This document shows, piece by piece, positions 49,913 to 59,946 of a DNA stretch of 64,000 nucleotides. The stretch is from Streptomyces novaecaesareae (lineage in GTDB: Bacteria > Actinomycetota > Actinomycetes > Streptomycetales > Streptomycetaceae). Each line of letters begins with the position of its first letter. Within the stretch, counting starts at the first letter, position 1. The notes beneath the pieces are model-generated. The model was given only the letters and a program-made list of their open reading frames with translations, had not been told where the DNA came from and did no database searches. Where the stretch lies: contig NZ_JNWQ01000034.1 of NCBI RefSeq assembly GCF_000716875.1, positions 7,566 to 71,565 of the forward strand, in the 5' to 3' direction. Position numbers and translations under genes: made by a program.

Positions 49913-51739
49913 TCAGGCCTCCTTCACGGCGGCAGAGGAGGAGGGGCTACGGCGACGGCTGCTGCGCAGCGGCGGGCGGGCGCCCAGCCGCTTCGGGTCC
50001 AGGCCGGACCACGGGTGGCCGTTCAGGAAGAACTTGCGGCGGGCCAGCAGCGTGATCATCGGCTTGGTGAAGAGGAAGATCACCACCACGTCGAGCGCGG
50101 TGGTCAGGCCCAGCGTGAACGCGAAGCCCTGGACCTTGCCGACCGAGACCACGTAGAGCACGGCGGCACAGAGGAAGGAGACGAAGTCCGAGACCAGGAT
50201 GGTGCGCCGGGCGCGCGGCCAGGCCCGCTGGACCGCCGGGCGCAGCGGGGCGCCCTCGCGGACCTCGTCGCGGATGCGCTCGAAGTACACGATGAAGGAG
50301 TCGGCGGTGATACCGATCGCGACGATCGCACCGCAGACCGCGGGCAGGTTCAGCGCGAAGCCGATCCCGCCGCCGAGGAGGCTCATGATCGAGTAGGTCA
50401 GGATCGCCGAGACGATCAGACCGGCGATCGAGACCAGGCCGAGGCCGCGGTAGTAGACCAGCGAGTAGGCAACCACCAGCAGCATGCCAATCGCGCCGGC
50501 CACCAGGCCGGCCTTGAGCTGGTCGCTGCCGAGCGCCGGGGAGACGGTGGTGATGTCGCTCTTGACGAACTCCAGCGGCAGGGCGCCGTAGCCCAGCACG
50601 TTGGCCAGGTCCTGCGCCTCGGCCTGGGTGAAGCCGCCGGTGATGACCGCGGTGCCGCCCGGGATCGGGCCGTTGACCTGCGGGTGCGAGACCACCTGGT
50701 TGTCCAGCACGATCGCGAACTGGTTGGTCGGCGGGGTCTGGGTGGCCAGCTGGCCGGTGACCTTGGAGAAGGCGTCGGTGCCGGTGCCGTTGAACTGCAG
50801 CTGGACCTGCCAGCCGGCGCCCGTCTGGGTGTCGATGGTGGCCTGGGCCTTGGAGACGTCCGAGCCCTTCACGGCCGCGGGGCCGAGGGCCAGCTTCTCG
50901 TAGTAGCCGTTCTTGCCCACCTTCTGGGAGCAGGCGACGACGGCCTTGTCCTCGGGGCCGGTCTGCGCGGCGCGGACCTCGGGCTTGGAGCAGTCGAGGG
51001 CGGCGAAGGCGGCGGACAGCTCCGGCGGCACGGTGCCCTGGGTCATCGCGGCGCTGAGGTCGGCGGCGCTCGGCGGCGTGGCGGCGGCGCTCGGGGCGCC
51101 GGAGGCGGCGGCCGAGGGCGCGCCGGTCGCGGCGGCGGACGGGGCCGCGCTCGCGCCGGTGGCGGCGGCGGTCGGGCTGGCGCCCTCGGCGGCCAGCGCC
51201 TCGCCGACGGTGCGGCCCTGCTTGGTGGCGCTCGCGGCCGGAGCCGGCGTGCCGGTCGCGGCACCGGCGGCGGCCGACGGGGTCGCGGCCGGGGTGCCGG
51301 TGGCACCGGCGGACGGGGTGCCGGTGGGCGCCGGGACGGTGACGCCGCTGGGCGCCACGGCCAGGACCGGACGGAAGAACAGCTTGGCGGTGGTACCCAC
51401 CTGGTCCGCCGCGTTCTGCCGGTCGCCACCCTTGGGGATGTTCACGATGATCGTGTTCTCGCCCTGGGTCTGGACCTCCGCCTCGGAGACACCCATCCCG
51501 TTGACACGGCGCTCGATGATCCCGGTGGCGATGTCCATGTTGGACTTGCTGATCGCCTTGGGGTCGGTCGACTTCGCGGTCAGCGTGATGCTGGTGCCGC
51601 CGGCGAGGTCGATCCCGAGCCGGGGCTTGGTGGTGCCCGTCCCGAACATGAGGGCGACCAGTCCGACGGTGACGACCAGGATGAGGGCCAGCGCCCGCCC
51701 TGGGTAGCCGTCGCGCGGGCGCGACTTGGGTGTTGCCAC
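49913..51739 (-). CDS. secD: Protein-export membrane protein SecD
   Basis: 608 residues, GTG start. Helix I (ALALILVVTVGLVALMFG), GIDLAGGTSITLTAKS, a large extracytoplasmic domain, and C-terminal helices with the conserved DSFIVYFERIRDEVREG. Residues about 130-240 are an Ala/Pro/Ser/Thr-rich low-complexity stretch between the P1 base and head parts, longer than in most SecD. Pairs with SecF and YajC in this operon. Confidence 0.96.
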   Translation of the reverse strand: MATPKSRPRDGYPGRALALILVVTVGLVALMFGTGTTKPRLGIDLAGGTSITLTAKSTDPKAISKSNMDIATGIIERRVNGMGVSEAEVQTQGENTIIVNIPKGGDRQNAADQVGTTAKLFFRPVLAVAPSGVTVPAPTGTPSAGATGTPAATPSAAAGAATGTPAPAASATKQGRTVGEALAAEGASPTAAATGASAAPSAAATGAPSAAASGAPSAAATPPSAADLSAAMTQGTVPPELSAAFAALDCSKPEVRAAQTGPEDKAVVACSQKVGKNGYYEKLALGPAAVKGSDVSKAQATIDTQTGAGWQVQLQFNGTGTDAFSKVTGQLATQTPPTNQFAIVLDNQVVSHPQVNGPIPGGTAVITGGFTQAEAQDLANVLGYGALPLEFVKSDITTVSPALGSDQLKAGLVAGAIGMLLVVAYSLVYYRGLGLVSIAGLIVSAILTYSIMSLLGGGIGFALNLPAVCGAIVAIGITADSFIVYFERIRDEVREGAPLRPAVQRAWPRARRTILVSDFVSFLCAAVLYVVSVGKVQGFAFTLGLTTALDVVVIFLFTKPMITLLARRKFFLNGHPWSGLDPKRLGARPPLRSSRRRSPSSSAAVKEA

Positions 51740-51775
51740 CTTGCTCGTTTCTCCCTGTCCATGCCACCTCCCCGA

Positions 51776-51814
51776 CCGGACCCCCGTCCGGCTCGTGGCG
51801 GGACGGGGGTCCGG
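51776..51814 (-). terminator. Hairpin between yajC and secD
   Basis: Perfect 14-bp stem CCGGACCCCCGTCC / GGACGGGGGTCCGG with an 11-base loop in the 147-base yajC-secD gap. Could be a partial terminator or mRNA stability element adjusting YajC versus SecDF levels. Confidence 0.5.
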
Positions 51815-51886
51815 CGGGTCTGCGGCCCTGAGGTCCTGTGGGCTCGCGGCACTGCGCCGCGCGGCCGGGCGGGTTGCCCGTCCGTA

Positions 51887-52294
51887 CTACTTGCTCGCGG
51901 GAGCCCCGCCCTCGGCATCGCCCTTCTCGGCGCTGTCCTTGGTCAGCGTCAGCGGCTTGTCCTCGACCGGCTCGGCGGCGGCGTCCTCGGCCTCCGGCTC
52001 GGGGAGCTCGTCGTCGGCGGGGCGACCGTTGATGATCGCGTCGTACTCCTGGGGGTCCAGGACGGCCGCGATCGCGCTCTTGGTGAAGTGGGTGACCACG
52101 CCGGGCGCGATCTCCAGCTCGACGGTCTCGTCGTTGACCGCCTTCACCTGGGCGTACAGGCCGCCGATGGTGCGGACTCCGGCCCCCGGCTCCAGCGCCG
52201 TCTGCATCTGCTGCATCTGCGACTGGCGCTTCTTCTGCGACCGGAACATGAGCACGATCGCGACGATCGGGAGGAGAAGGATGATGAGGTTCAC
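51887..52294 (-). CDS. yajC: Preprotein translocase subunit YajC
   Basis: 135 residues: an N-terminal transmembrane helix (NLIILLLPIVAIVLMFRSQKK), a small beta domain (GAGVRTIGGLYAQVKAVNDETVELEIAPGVVTHF) and an acidic C-terminal tail of about 40 residues. Accessory to SecDF. GTG start. The 260 bases to ruvB hold no gene. Confidence 0.93.
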   Translation of the reverse strand: MNLIILLLPIVAIVLMFRSQKKRQSQMQQMQTALEPGAGVRTIGGLYAQVKAVNDETVELEIAPGVVTHFTKSAIAAVLDPQEYDAIINGRPADDELPEPEAEDAAAEPVEDKPLTLTKDSAEKGDAEGGAPASK

Positions 52295-52554
52295 TGCAGC
52301 CAGGGTCCTTTACGGGCCGCCGGCCGGCGGCCTGTGTGGTATTGGTCGGCCCGTCAGGTGAGAGGGGCGGTCCGGCGGAGTCTAGGCGACCCAGAATCGA
52401 TCGGACAACGCCAAGCATCGCATCCTGCCGCCGAAAGTGGCGACCCTCCGCCTGCACAGTTTCCCGGGGCTTCGCTCCCGGCTCCGCCATGCGGCGCGGC
52501 GGCGCCGCCGGGCGGGAACGTCCGGGTGCGACTCACCCGTTCAGCCGGTGGCGG

Positions 52555-53640
52555 TCAACTTTCGTCGGCGGGGAACAGCTCCGACTGGGCCGGCAGGCTG
52601 CCACGAGAGGTCTGGACCGGCGGGGTCTGTGCCGGTGGAGTCAGGCCGAGGTGCTGCCAGGCCGCGGCGGTGGCGATCCGCCCGCGCGGGGTCCGGGCGA
52701 GCAGGCCCTCGCGCACCAGGAAGGGCTCCGCCACCTCCTCGACCGTCTCGGACTCCTCCCCCACGGCGACCGCGAGTGTCGACAAACCGACCGGGCCGCC
52801 GCCGAACAGCCGCAGCAGCGCGTCCAGCACCGCGCGGTCCAGCCGGTCCAGCCCCCGGGCGTCCACCTCATAGACGTCCAGCGCCTGGGCGGCGATCCCG
52901 GCGGTGACCACGCCGTCGTGCCGGACCTGCGAGTAGTCGCGGACCCGGCGCAGCAGCCGGTTGGCGATGCGCGGGGTGCCGCGCGAGCGCCCGGCGATCT
53001 CGGCGGCGCCGGCCGGGTCTATCTCCACGTCCAGCAGCGCGGCCGAGCGGTGCACCACCCGCTGCAGCTCGGCCGGGGCGTAGAACTCCATGTGCCCGGT
53101 GAAGCCGAATCGGTCGCGCAGCGGGGGCGGCAGCAGGCCGGCCCGGGTGGTGGCGCCGACCAGGGTGAAGGGCGGCAGCTCCAGCGGGATGGCGGTGGCG
53201 CCCGGGCCCTTGCCGACGATCACGTCGACCCGGAAGTCCTCCATCGCCATGTAGAGCATCTCCTCGGCCGGCCGGGACATCCGGTGGATCTCGTCGAGGA
53301 AGAGCACCTCGCCCTCGGTGAGCGAGGAGAGGATCGCCGCGAGGTCCCCCGCGTGCTGGATGGCCGGGCCGGAGGTGATCCGGATCGGGGCGCCCAGCTC
53401 AGCGGCGATGATCATGGACAGGGTGGTCTTGCCCAGCCCGGGCGGCCCGCTCAGCAGCACGTGGTCGGGCGCGCTGCCGCGCTTGCGGGCGGCCTGGAGC
53501 ACCAGGGACAGCTGCTCGCGCACCCGCTCCTGGCCGATGAACTCGTCCAGCAGCTTGGGGCGCAGCGCCGCCTCCACCGCCTGGTCCTCACCGTCGGCGG
53601 CAGCCGTGACCAGCCGGTCGGCGGGTTCCGAGTCGTACAT
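52555..53640 (-). CDS. ruvB: Holliday junction branch migration helicase RuvB
   Basis: 361-residue AAA+ motor that drives branch migration with RuvA. Walker A GPPGLGKT at 65-72, Walker B FLDEIHRM, sensor [17 protein letters not shown] with arginine finger, [15 protein letters not shown] and C-terminal winged helix (GRIATAAAW). ATG at 53640 with GGGAG upstream; longer in-frame sequence is the ruvA region. About 30 variable residues at the C-terminus. Confidence 0.97.
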   Translation of the reverse strand: MYDSEPADRLVTAAADGEDQAVEAALRPKLLDEFIGQERVREQLSLVLQAARKRGSAPDHVLLSGPPGLGKTTLSMIIAAELGAPIRITSGPAIQHAGDLAAILSSLTEGEVLFLDEIHRMSRPAEEMLYMAMEDFRVDVIVGKGPGATAIPLELPPFTLVGATTRAGLLPPPLRDRFGFTGHMEFYAPAELQRVVHRSAALLDVEIDPAGAAEIAGRSRGTPRIANRLLRRVRDYSQVRHDGVVTAGIAAQALDVYEVDARGLDRLDRAVLDALLRLFGGGPVGLSTLAVAVGEESETVEEVAEPFLVREGLLARTPRGRIATAAAWQHLGLTPPAQTPPVQTSRGSLPAQSELFPADES

Positions 53641-53696
53641 CGTCGCGGGCTCCCAGGTCTGAAAAAGTCGACAAACGGACAGATCGTCAGATGGTC

Positions 53697-54308
53697 TCAG
53701 CGGGCGCGGTTGAGGCCGCGCAGCGCGAGCCGCAGCAGCGCGCCGACGTCCGGCGTCTGCTGCGCCTCCGCCTCCGGGGTGACGGCCGCGACCGCCTCGT
53801 CCGCCTCGCGCGGGGCGTAGCCGAGACCGGTCAGCGCGGAGTACAGCTGCTCGCTCCACGGCGCCGGGCCGGCCGCGATCGGCTTCTGCGCGGGCACCGC
53901 GCCGTGCGGGGCGCCGAGCTTGTCCTTGTACTCCAGCAGCAGCTTGGCCGCCTTCGCCTTGCCGATGCCCGGCACGGCGACCAGCGCCTTCTCGTCACCG
54001 CCCGCGATCGCGGCCCGCAGCGCGTCGGGGCTGTGCACCCCGAGGATCGCCTGCGCCAGCTTGGGGCCGACGCCCGGCGCGGCCTGCAGGATCTCGAAGA
54101 CGGCGCGTTCGTCGTCGTCCGCGAAACCGAAGAGGGTCAGCGAGTCCTCCCGGACCACCAGCGAGGTCGCCAGCCGGGCCGGCTCGCCCAGCCGCAGGCC
54201 GGCCAGGGTGTTCGGGGTGCACTGCACCGCCATGCCCACCCCGCCGACCTCGACCACCGCGGTCCCGGAGGAGATGGCCGCCACGGGCCCTTGCACGAAG
54301 GCGATCAC
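53697..54308 (-). CDS. ruvA: Holliday junction DNA helicase subunit RuvA
   Basis: 203 residues. N-terminal OB fold ([23 protein letters not shown]), tandem helix-hairpin-helix motifs ([40 protein letters not shown]) and C-terminal RuvB-binding domain ([16 protein letters not shown]). GTG start in a GTGA overlap with ruvC. Confidence 0.96.
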   Translation of the reverse strand: MIAFVQGPVAAISSGTAVVEVGGVGMAVQCTPNTLAGLRLGEPARLATSLVVREDSLTLFGFADDDERAVFEILQAAPGVGPKLAQAILGVHSPDALRAAIAGGDEKALVAVPGIGKAKAAKLLLEYKDKLGAPHGAVPAQKPIAAGPAPWSEQLYSALTGLGYAPREADEAVAAVTPEAEAQQTPDVGALLRLALRGLNRAR

Positions 54309-54880
54309 CGGACAGTGCCTTTCACAGAGGTGGAACGGGCTTTCACAGGAGCGGAACGGGGCGTGGCGCGGGCGGCCAGGACGGCGGCCTCCAGGCGGTT
54401 GGTCGCCCCGCCGCGCCAGATGTGACAGATCGCCAGCGCCAGCGCGTCGGCGGCGTCCGCGGGCTTGGGCGGGGCGTCCAGCCGCAGCAGGCGCTGCACC
54501 ATGGCCGTGACCTGGGCCTTGTCGGCCCGGCCGGAGCCGGTGACGGCCGCCTTGACCTCGCTCGGGGTGTGCAGGGTGACGGGGATGCCGCGGCGCGTCG
54601 CGCAGAGCATCGCGACCGCGCTCGCCTGCGCGGTGCCCATCACGGTGCGCACGTTGTGCTGGGCGAAGACCCGCTCGACGGCGACCAGGTCGGGCCGGTG
54701 CTCGTCCAGCCAGGCCTCGATGCCCTGCTCGACCAGGAGCAGCCGCTGCCCGATCTCGGCCTCGGCGGGGGTGCGCACCACGCCGACCCCGGCCATCCGC
54801 AACGGCCGGCCCGGCGCGCCCTCGACCACGCCGACCCCGCACCTGGTCAGCCCCGGGTCCACACCCAGTACCCGTACCAC
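54305..54880 (-). CDS. ruvC: Crossover junction endodeoxyribonuclease RuvC
   Basis: 191 residues. Resolves Holliday junctions; RNase H-like fold with acidic residues in [18 protein letters not shown] and [13 protein letters not shown] take the GTG at 54880 ([10 protein letters not shown]) because the GGAGAGG lies upstream of it; a longer frame from a GTG at 54907 has no ribosome binding site. First gene of ruvCAB. Confidence 0.95.
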   Translation of the reverse strand: MVRVLGVDPGLTRCGVGVVEGAPGRPLRMAGVGVVRTPAEAEIGQRLLLVEQGIEAWLDEHRPDLVAVERVFAQHNVRTVMGTAQASAVAMLCATRRGIPVTLHTPSEVKAAVTGSGRADKAQVTAMVQRLLRLDAPPKPADAADALALAICHIWRGGATNRLEAAVLAARATPRSAPVKARSTSVKGTVR

Positions 54881-54978
54881 TCGCCCCGCCTCTCCGTGAC
54901 TCGCCACTGGTCACCGGCCGCTCGCGGCGAGCGACCTGCGAAGGCTACCGTCCGGGTCCGACAACCCCGCCGACGACA

Positions 54979-55010
54979 CCGGCCCGGCGGTCCTGGGACC
55001 ACCGGGCCGG
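54979..55010 (-). terminator. Terminator after yebC
   Basis: CCGGCCCGG-C-GGTC and GACC-A-CCGGGCCGG with a 4-base loop, one mismatch, between yebC stop and ruvC start on the minus strand. Confidence 0.65.
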
Positions 55011-55052
55011 GCAGTGAGAACGATCACTCACCGTCGATCGATCGATGCCGTG

Positions 55053-55811
55053 TCACTCGGCGTCGAGCTGCGCACCGACCTCGTCGGAGATGTCGAAGTT
55101 GGCGAAGACGTTCTGCACGTCGTCGCTGTCCTCCAGGGCGTCGATCAGCTTGAGGATCTTGCGGGCGCCGTCGACGTCCAGCTCGACCTGCATGCTCGGG
55201 AGGAAGTTGGCCTCGGCCGAGTCGTAGTCGACGCCGGCGTCCACCAGCGCGGTGCGCACGGCGACCATCTTGGAGGCCTCGGAGACGATCTCGAACGAGT
55301 CGCCGAGGTCGTTGATCTCCTCGGGCTCCTGGTCGAGGACGACCTCGAAGAGCTTGTCCTCGTCCACGCCGTCGGCCTTGGGGACGATGACGACACCCTT
55401 GCGGGCGAACAGGTACGACACCGAACCCGGGTCGGCCATCGAGCCGCCGTTGCGGGTCATCGCGACGCGCACGTCGGAGGCGGCGCGGTTGCGGTTGTCG
55501 GTGAGGCACTCGATCAGGACGGCGACACCGTTCGGGCCGTAGCCCTCGTACATGATGGTCTGGTAGTCGGCGCCGCCGGCCTCCAGGCCGCCACCGCGCT
55601 TGACGGCGCGGTTGATGTTGTCGATCGGGACCGAGCTCTTCTTCGCCTTCTGGATGGCGTCGTAGAGAGTCGGGTTGCCCTGCGGGTCGGGACCGCCCGT
55701 GCGCGCCGCCACCTCGATGTTCTTGATCATCTTGGCGAAGAGCTTGCCGCGCTTGGCGTCGATCACGGCCTTCTTGTGCTTGGTGGTAGCCCACTTAGAG
55801 TGGCCGGACAT
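55053..55811 (-). CDS. yebC: YebC/PmpR (TACO1) family protein
   Basis: 252 residues: [32 protein letters not shown] at the N-terminus, [30 protein letters not shown] and [13 protein letters not shown]. Named as a transcription regulator in many genomes, but recent work on the family points to help with translation of proline-rich stretches. AAAGGAG ribosome binding site. Confidence 0.96.
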   Translation of the reverse strand: MSGHSKWATTKHKKAVIDAKRGKLFAKMIKNIEVAARTGGPDPQGNPTLYDAIQKAKKSSVPIDNINRAVKRGGGLEAGGADYQTIMYEGYGPNGVAVLIECLTDNRNRAASDVRVAMTRNGGSMADPGSVSYLFARKGVVIVPKADGVDEDKLFEVVLDQEPEEINDLGDSFEIVSEASKMVAVRTALVDAGVDYDSAEANFLPSMQVELDVDGARKILKLIDALEDSDDVQNVFANFDISDEVGAQLDAE

Positions 55812-55921
55812 CGCCAGCTCCTTTACGTCGCCAAAGGGAAATGAACAGATGAGATCTTACCGGTGTCGTCACCGGTGAGGTGCACACGGTCAGCGCGCGG
55901 TGAGTACGCGCCCGGTGCGGG

Positions 55922-56545
55922 TCAGCGCGGGGCCGCCGCGAGGTGGTCCTCGACCATCCTCACGAAGTACCCGTGCACCCGGTGGTCGCCGGTCAGCTCC
56001 GGGTGGAAGGAGGTGGCCAGCAGGTTGCCCTGGCGCACGGCGACGATCCGGCTGTCCGGGCCGTCCGCGGCGGGCAGCTCGGCCAGCACCTCGACGCCCG
56101 CGCCGACCGCCTCGACCCAGGGGGCGCGGATGAAGACGCCGTGCACCGGCGCGTCGTCCATGCCCTTGAAGGCGATCCCGGACTCGAAGGACTCGTTCTG
56201 GCGGCCGAAGGCGTTGCGGCGCACCGTCATGTCGATGCCGCCGACGGTCTCCTGGTCCTCGCGGCCGTCGAGGATCTTGTCCGCCAGCATGATCATGCCC
56301 GCGCAGGTGCCGTACACCGGCATCCCGGCGGCGACGCGCTCGCGCAGCGGGTCCATCACGCCGAACAGCAGCGCCAGCTTGGACATGGTGGTGGACTCCC
56401 CGCCGGGGATCACCAGCGCGTCGACCTCGGCCAGTTCCTCGGCACGGCGCACCGGGCGGGCGAGCGCGTCGGCCTCGGCCAGCGCCACGAGGTGCTCGCG
56501 GACGTCGCCCTGCAGGGCGAGGACGCCGATGACTGGAGTGCTCAC
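55922..56545 (-). CDS. pdxT: Pyridoxal 5'-phosphate synthase glutaminase subunit
   Basis: 207 residues; supplies ammonia to PdxS. Triad: GGES at 48-51, Cys81 in [10 protein letters not shown], and His/Glu in [12 protein letters not shown] at 56545 is preferred over an upstream TTG because [14 protein letters not shown] should start at residue 5. Downstream of pdxS. Confidence 0.95.
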   Translation of the reverse strand: MSTPVIGVLALQGDVREHLVALAEADALARPVRRAEELAEVDALVIPGGESTTMSKLALLFGVMDPLRERVAAGMPVYGTCAGMIMLADKILDGREDQETVGGIDMTVRRNAFGRQNESFESGIAFKGMDDAPVHGVFIRAPWVEAVGAGVEVLAELPAADGPDSRIVAVRQGNLLATSFHPELTGDHRVHGYFVRMVEDHLAAAPR

Positions 56546-56644
56546 GGTCTTCAACCTCAATCGATCGTTACTACAGGAGTACGTGGCGCGGCCCGCCGCA
56601 GGCGCCGAGGCGCTGCGGCGGGCCGGCTCGGAAGCTGCGGGCGA

Positions 56645-57556
56645 CTACCAGCCGCGGTTGGCGTAGCGCTCGGTCTCCGGCAGGGTGTCGCAGTTGATGC
56701 CGACCATGGCCTCGCCGAGGTTGCGGGAGGCGTCCGCGATGATCTTCGGGTCGTCGAAGAAGGTGGTGGCCTTCACGATGGCGGCGGCGCGCTTGGCCGG
56801 GTCGCCCGACTTGAAGATGCCGGAGCCGACGAAGACGCCCTCGGCGCCCAGCTGGCGCATCAGCGCGGCGTCGGCCGGGGTGGCCACGCCACCGGCGGAG
56901 AACAGCACGACCGGCAGCTTGCCGAGCTCGGCGACCTCCTTGACCAGCTCGTACGGGGCGCGCAGCTCCTTGGCGGCGGCGTACAGCTCGTTGTTGTCGA
57001 AGCCGCGCAGCTTGGCGATCTCGTTCTTGATCTGGCGCAGGTGGCGGACGGCCTCGACGACGTTGCCGGTGCCGGCCTCGCCCTTCGAGCGGATCATGGC
57101 CGCGCCCTCGGCGATGCGGCGCAGGGCCTCGCCCAGGTTGGTGGCGCCGCAGACGAAGGGGGTGGTGAAGGCCCACTTGTCCGAGTGGTTGACCTCGTCG
57201 GCCGGGGTCAGCACCTCGGACTCGTCGATGTAGTCGACACCGAGCGACTGCAGGACCTGGGCCTCGACGAAGTGGCCGATGCGGGACTTGGCCATCACCG
57301 GGATGGAGACCGCGGCGATGATCTCCTCGATCATGTTCGGGTCGGACATGCGGGCCACGCCGCCGTCCTTGCGGATGTCGGCCGGAACCCGCTCGAGCGC
57401 CATGACGGCCACCGCGCCGGCATCCTCGGCGATCTTGGCCTGCTCGGCGTTGACCACGTCCATGATCACACCGCCCTTGAGCTGCTCGGCCATGCCGCGC
57501 TTGACCCGGGCGGTGCCGATCTGCGGCTGGTCTGCGGTGGTGGGGGTGGTGGACAC
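56645..57556 (-). CDS. pdxS: Pyridoxal 5'-phosphate synthase lyase subunit
   Basis: 303 residues, beta/alpha barrel making PLP from ribose 5-phosphate, glyceraldehyde 3-phosphate and ammonia. [35 protein letters not shown], catalytic Lys in [73 protein letters not shown] start with GAGG. Confidence 0.97.
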   Translation of the reverse strand: MSTTPTTADQPQIGTARVKRGMAEQLKGGVIMDVVNAEQAKIAEDAGAVAVMALERVPADIRKDGGVARMSDPNMIEEIIAAVSIPVMAKSRIGHFVEAQVLQSLGVDYIDESEVLTPADEVNHSDKWAFTTPFVCGATNLGEALRRIAEGAAMIRSKGEAGTGNVVEAVRHLRQIKNEIAKLRGFDNNELYAAAKELRAPYELVKEVAELGKLPVVLFSAGGVATPADAALMRQLGAEGVFVGSGIFKSGDPAKRAAAIVKATTFFDDPKIIADASRNLGEAMVGINCDTLPETERYANRGW

Positions 57557-57685
57557 GTGAGACCTCACTCGAAGATGAACCAGTGCTATCGCCCTATGGT
57601 AGGCGGAACAAGTGGCGCCTCCATGTGCCACCCAGTCCAGCCCGAACGACGGGACACGACAAACGGGCCGTATCCGTGGGACACC

Positions 57686-58231
57686 CTAAGCAGGCGCCCC
57701 TTCGGGCGTCAGGGCGGGCGGCGGGGCGTCGTCCATCTCGAAGGCCATCGGGAACGGGGCCTTCCCGGCCAACCGGAAATACCGCACCAACCGGTGCTCA
57801 CGCACCGCCCGCGCCGCCCGCACCGCGTCGTTGTGGAACCGCCGCGCCATCGGCACCCGGCGCACCGCGGCCGTCAGATCACGGACCGCGTCCTCCCCGC
57901 CCGGCTCCGCCACCAGCGCCGCCACCTGCTCCGGCTCCTCCAGCACCGCCCGCAACGCCAGGCTCAGCTGGCTCTCCGCCACCTCGCGCTGCTCGTCGTC
58001 GGCCTGCCGGGCCGCGTGCGCCGCGTCCAGCAGCAGCAGCGAGGCCGCCGGGTCCAGCAGCGAGGACGTCGCCAGCTCGATCGCCACCGAGGCCCGGCGC
58101 ACCAGCTGCGCGTCCAGCGCCGCCCGCGCGGCGTCGATCCGGGCGTGCAGGCGGTCCAAGCGGCCGGCCGTCCAACTCAGGTACATGCCGAAGAGCACCA
58201 CGGCCACGCCGGCCCAGATCCAGGTAGTCAC
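57686..58231 (-). CDS. Membrane-anchored helical protein (LemA-like)
   Basis: 181 residues from a GTG. One N-terminal transmembrane helix (WIWAGVAVVLFGMYLSW), then helices with LDRLHARIDAARAALDAQLVRRASVAIELA, resembling the LemA start, and HNDAVRAARAVREHRLVRYFRLAGKAPFPMAFEMDD near the end, also LemA-like. Function unknown. Confidence 0.8.
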   Translation of the reverse strand: MTTWIWAGVAVVLFGMYLSWTAGRLDRLHARIDAARAALDAQLVRRASVAIELATSSLLDPAASLLLLDAAHAARQADDEQREVAESQLSLALRAVLEEPEQVAALVAEPGGEDAVRDLTAAVRRVPMARRFHNDAVRAARAVREHRLVRYFRLAGKAPFPMAFEMDDAPPPALTPEGAPA

Positions 58232-58260
58232 GGGGCGCAACGCTACCGGGTGTCGCCGGC

Positions 58261-58629
58261 TCACCCCTCGACGGATGTCACCCGGTAGCTGTCCCGGTCG
58301 ATGTCCGCGACGTTCACCGCCGTGAACAGCCGGCTGCCCCGCTCCGGCCGCACGAACTTCGCGACCAGCTCGATCACGCCCTCGCTCAGCGCCGCCTTCG
58401 CCTCCGGGGTGCGCCCCGGGAAGATCTGGAACTCCACGTACACCTGCGCGTCCCCGGCCCGACCGCTGGTGCCCACCACCAGCGCCTCCACCTGCCGGAA
58501 CACCGTCTTGCACGCCTCCGGCTTCGCGTCGATCGTCTGCTCCGCCAGCCGGTTGATCGCCAGGCCCAGGCCCCGGCGGTCGAAGGTACCAGCCAGCGAC
58601 GACGAGTACTCCACGGAAATCTGCGGCAT
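58261..58629 (-). CDS. Tautomerase-fold protein, CHM isomerase family
   Basis: 122 residues. MPQISVEYSSSL gives the N-terminal Pro expected of 5-carboxymethyl-2-hydroxymuconate isomerase (HpcD-type) proteins; later VYVEFQIFPGRTPEAKAALSEGVIELVAKFV. No homoprotocatechuate pathway genes are nearby, so the real substrate is uncertain. Confidence 0.8.
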   Translation of the reverse strand: MPQISVEYSSSLAGTFDRRGLGLAINRLAEQTIDAKPEACKTVFRQVEALVVGTSGRAGDAQVYVEFQIFPGRTPEAKAALSEGVIELVAKFVRPERGSRLFTAVNVADIDRDSYRVTSVEG

Positions 58630-58695
58630 CGAACTGCCCCCAAACGATCGAGCGTTGTGCGGTCAGCCCGACCCTAGACCCCCGCACACCGCCGC

Positions 58696-59880
58696 TCAGT
58701 CGCGGGCCAGCCCGAACAGGCCGCGCCGCCCGCTGCGCACGTCCTCCTCGACCACCGCCGCGGCCCCCGCCGTCACCGTCTCGTACACCGCCAGGATGTC
58801 CGCGCCGACCGTCGACCAGTCGAACCGCCGCACGTGCCGCGAGGCCGCCTTCCGCAGCTCCTCCAGCCGCGCCGGGTCGCCCAGCAGCCGCAGCGCCGTA
58901 CGGGCCAGCGCGTCCGCGTCCTCCACCGGGAACAGCTCGCCGGCGTCCCCGCCGTCGAGCACCTGCTTGAACGCGTCCAGATCGCTCGCCAGCACCGGGG
59001 CACCCGCCGACATCGCCTCGACCAGGATGATCCCGAAGCTCTCGCCACCGGTGTTCGGCGCCACGTACAGGTCCACGCTGCGCAGCAGCCGGGCCTTCTC
59101 CTCGTCGCTCACCATCCCGAGGAACTCCACCTGCCGGCGCACCTCCGGCGCCAGGCCGGCGACGGCCTCCTCCTCGTCGCCCTTGCCCGCCACCAGCAGC
59201 CGCACCCCCGGCCGCTGCGCCAGGATCCCCGGCAGCGCCGCCAGCAGCGTCGGCAGGCCCTTGCGGGGCTCGTTGATCCGGCCGATGAAGCCGATCGTGC
59301 CCGGCTCCCCCTTCGCCGCGTGGCCCGTCCAGCGCTCGTCCGGCTCCGCGTCCGCGAAGAAGCCCACGTCCACGCCGTTGGGGATCACCACCGCATCCCC
59401 GCCCAGGTGCTCCACCAGCGTCCGGCGGGCGTACTCCGACACCGCGATCCGGGCCCGCATCTTCTCCAGGCCCGGCTGCAGGATCGGCGAGGCCGCGATC
59501 ATCGCCCGCGACCGCGGGTTGGACGTGTGGAAGGTCCCCACCATCGGCCCGGTCGCCGACCAGGCGGCCAGCATCGACAGGCTCGGCGAGGCCGGCTCGT
59601 GCACGTGCAGGATGTCGAAGCGCCCGTCGTGCAGCCACCGCCGCACCCGCGCCGCCGACAGGATGCCGAAGCTCAGCCGCGCCACCGACCCGTTGTACGG
59701 CACCGCCACCGCCCGCCCGGCCGAGACCACGTACGGCGGCAGCGCCTCGTCGTCCTCGGCCGGCGCCAGCACCGACACCTCGTGCCCCAGACCGATCAGG
59801 TGCTCGGCCAGGTCCCGGATGTGGAACTGCACCCCACCGGGGACGTCCCAGTCGTACGGGCAGACGATGCCGATCTTCAC
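58696..59880 (-). CDS. pimA: Phosphatidylinositol alpha-mannosyltransferase (PimA type)
   Basis: 394 residues, GT4 glycosyltransferase that adds the first mannose to phosphatidylinositol. KIGIVCPYDWDVPGGVQFHIRDLAEHL is the conserved N-terminus, HVHEPASPSLS, GTFHTSNPRSR, FIGRINEPRKGL, and the donor site GESFGIILVEAMSAGAPVLASDL. GTG at 59880 after GAGG. Next to the acyltransferase and PIP synthase of the same pathway. Confidence 0.93.
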   Translation of the reverse strand: MKIGIVCPYDWDVPGGVQFHIRDLAEHLIGLGHEVSVLAPAEDDEALPPYVVSAGRAVAVPYNGSVARLSFGILSAARVRRWLHDGRFDILHVHEPASPSLSMLAAWSATGPMVGTFHTSNPRSRAMIAASPILQPGLEKMRARIAVSEYARRTLVEHLGGDAVVIPNGVDVGFFADAEPDERWTGHAAKGEPGTIGFIGRINEPRKGLPTLLAALPGILAQRPGVRLLVAGKGDEEEAVAGLAPEVRRQVEFLGMVSDEEKARLLRSVDLYVAPNTGGESFGIILVEAMSAGAPVLASDLDAFKQVLDGGDAGELFPVEDADALARTALRLLGDPARLEELRKAASRHVRRFDWSTVGADILAVYETVTAGAAAVVEEDVRSGRRGLFGLARD

Positions 59881-59946
59881 GGGTTCCTCAAGCTCCTTCG
59901 GACAGTCGTACCGGCTCAGGACGGGCCGGGGTCGCAACGGCCGGGA

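Noticed and set aside
49892..52873. Plus-strand open frame of 993 codons opposite secD, yajC and ruvB
   Set aside because: Shadow of three well-supported minus-strand genes; Gly/Arg-rich low-complexity translation.
55030..55050. TCGATCGATCGATG run after yebC considered as a protein-binding site
   Set aside because: Only three tandem ATCG units with no partner site; no family operator matched.
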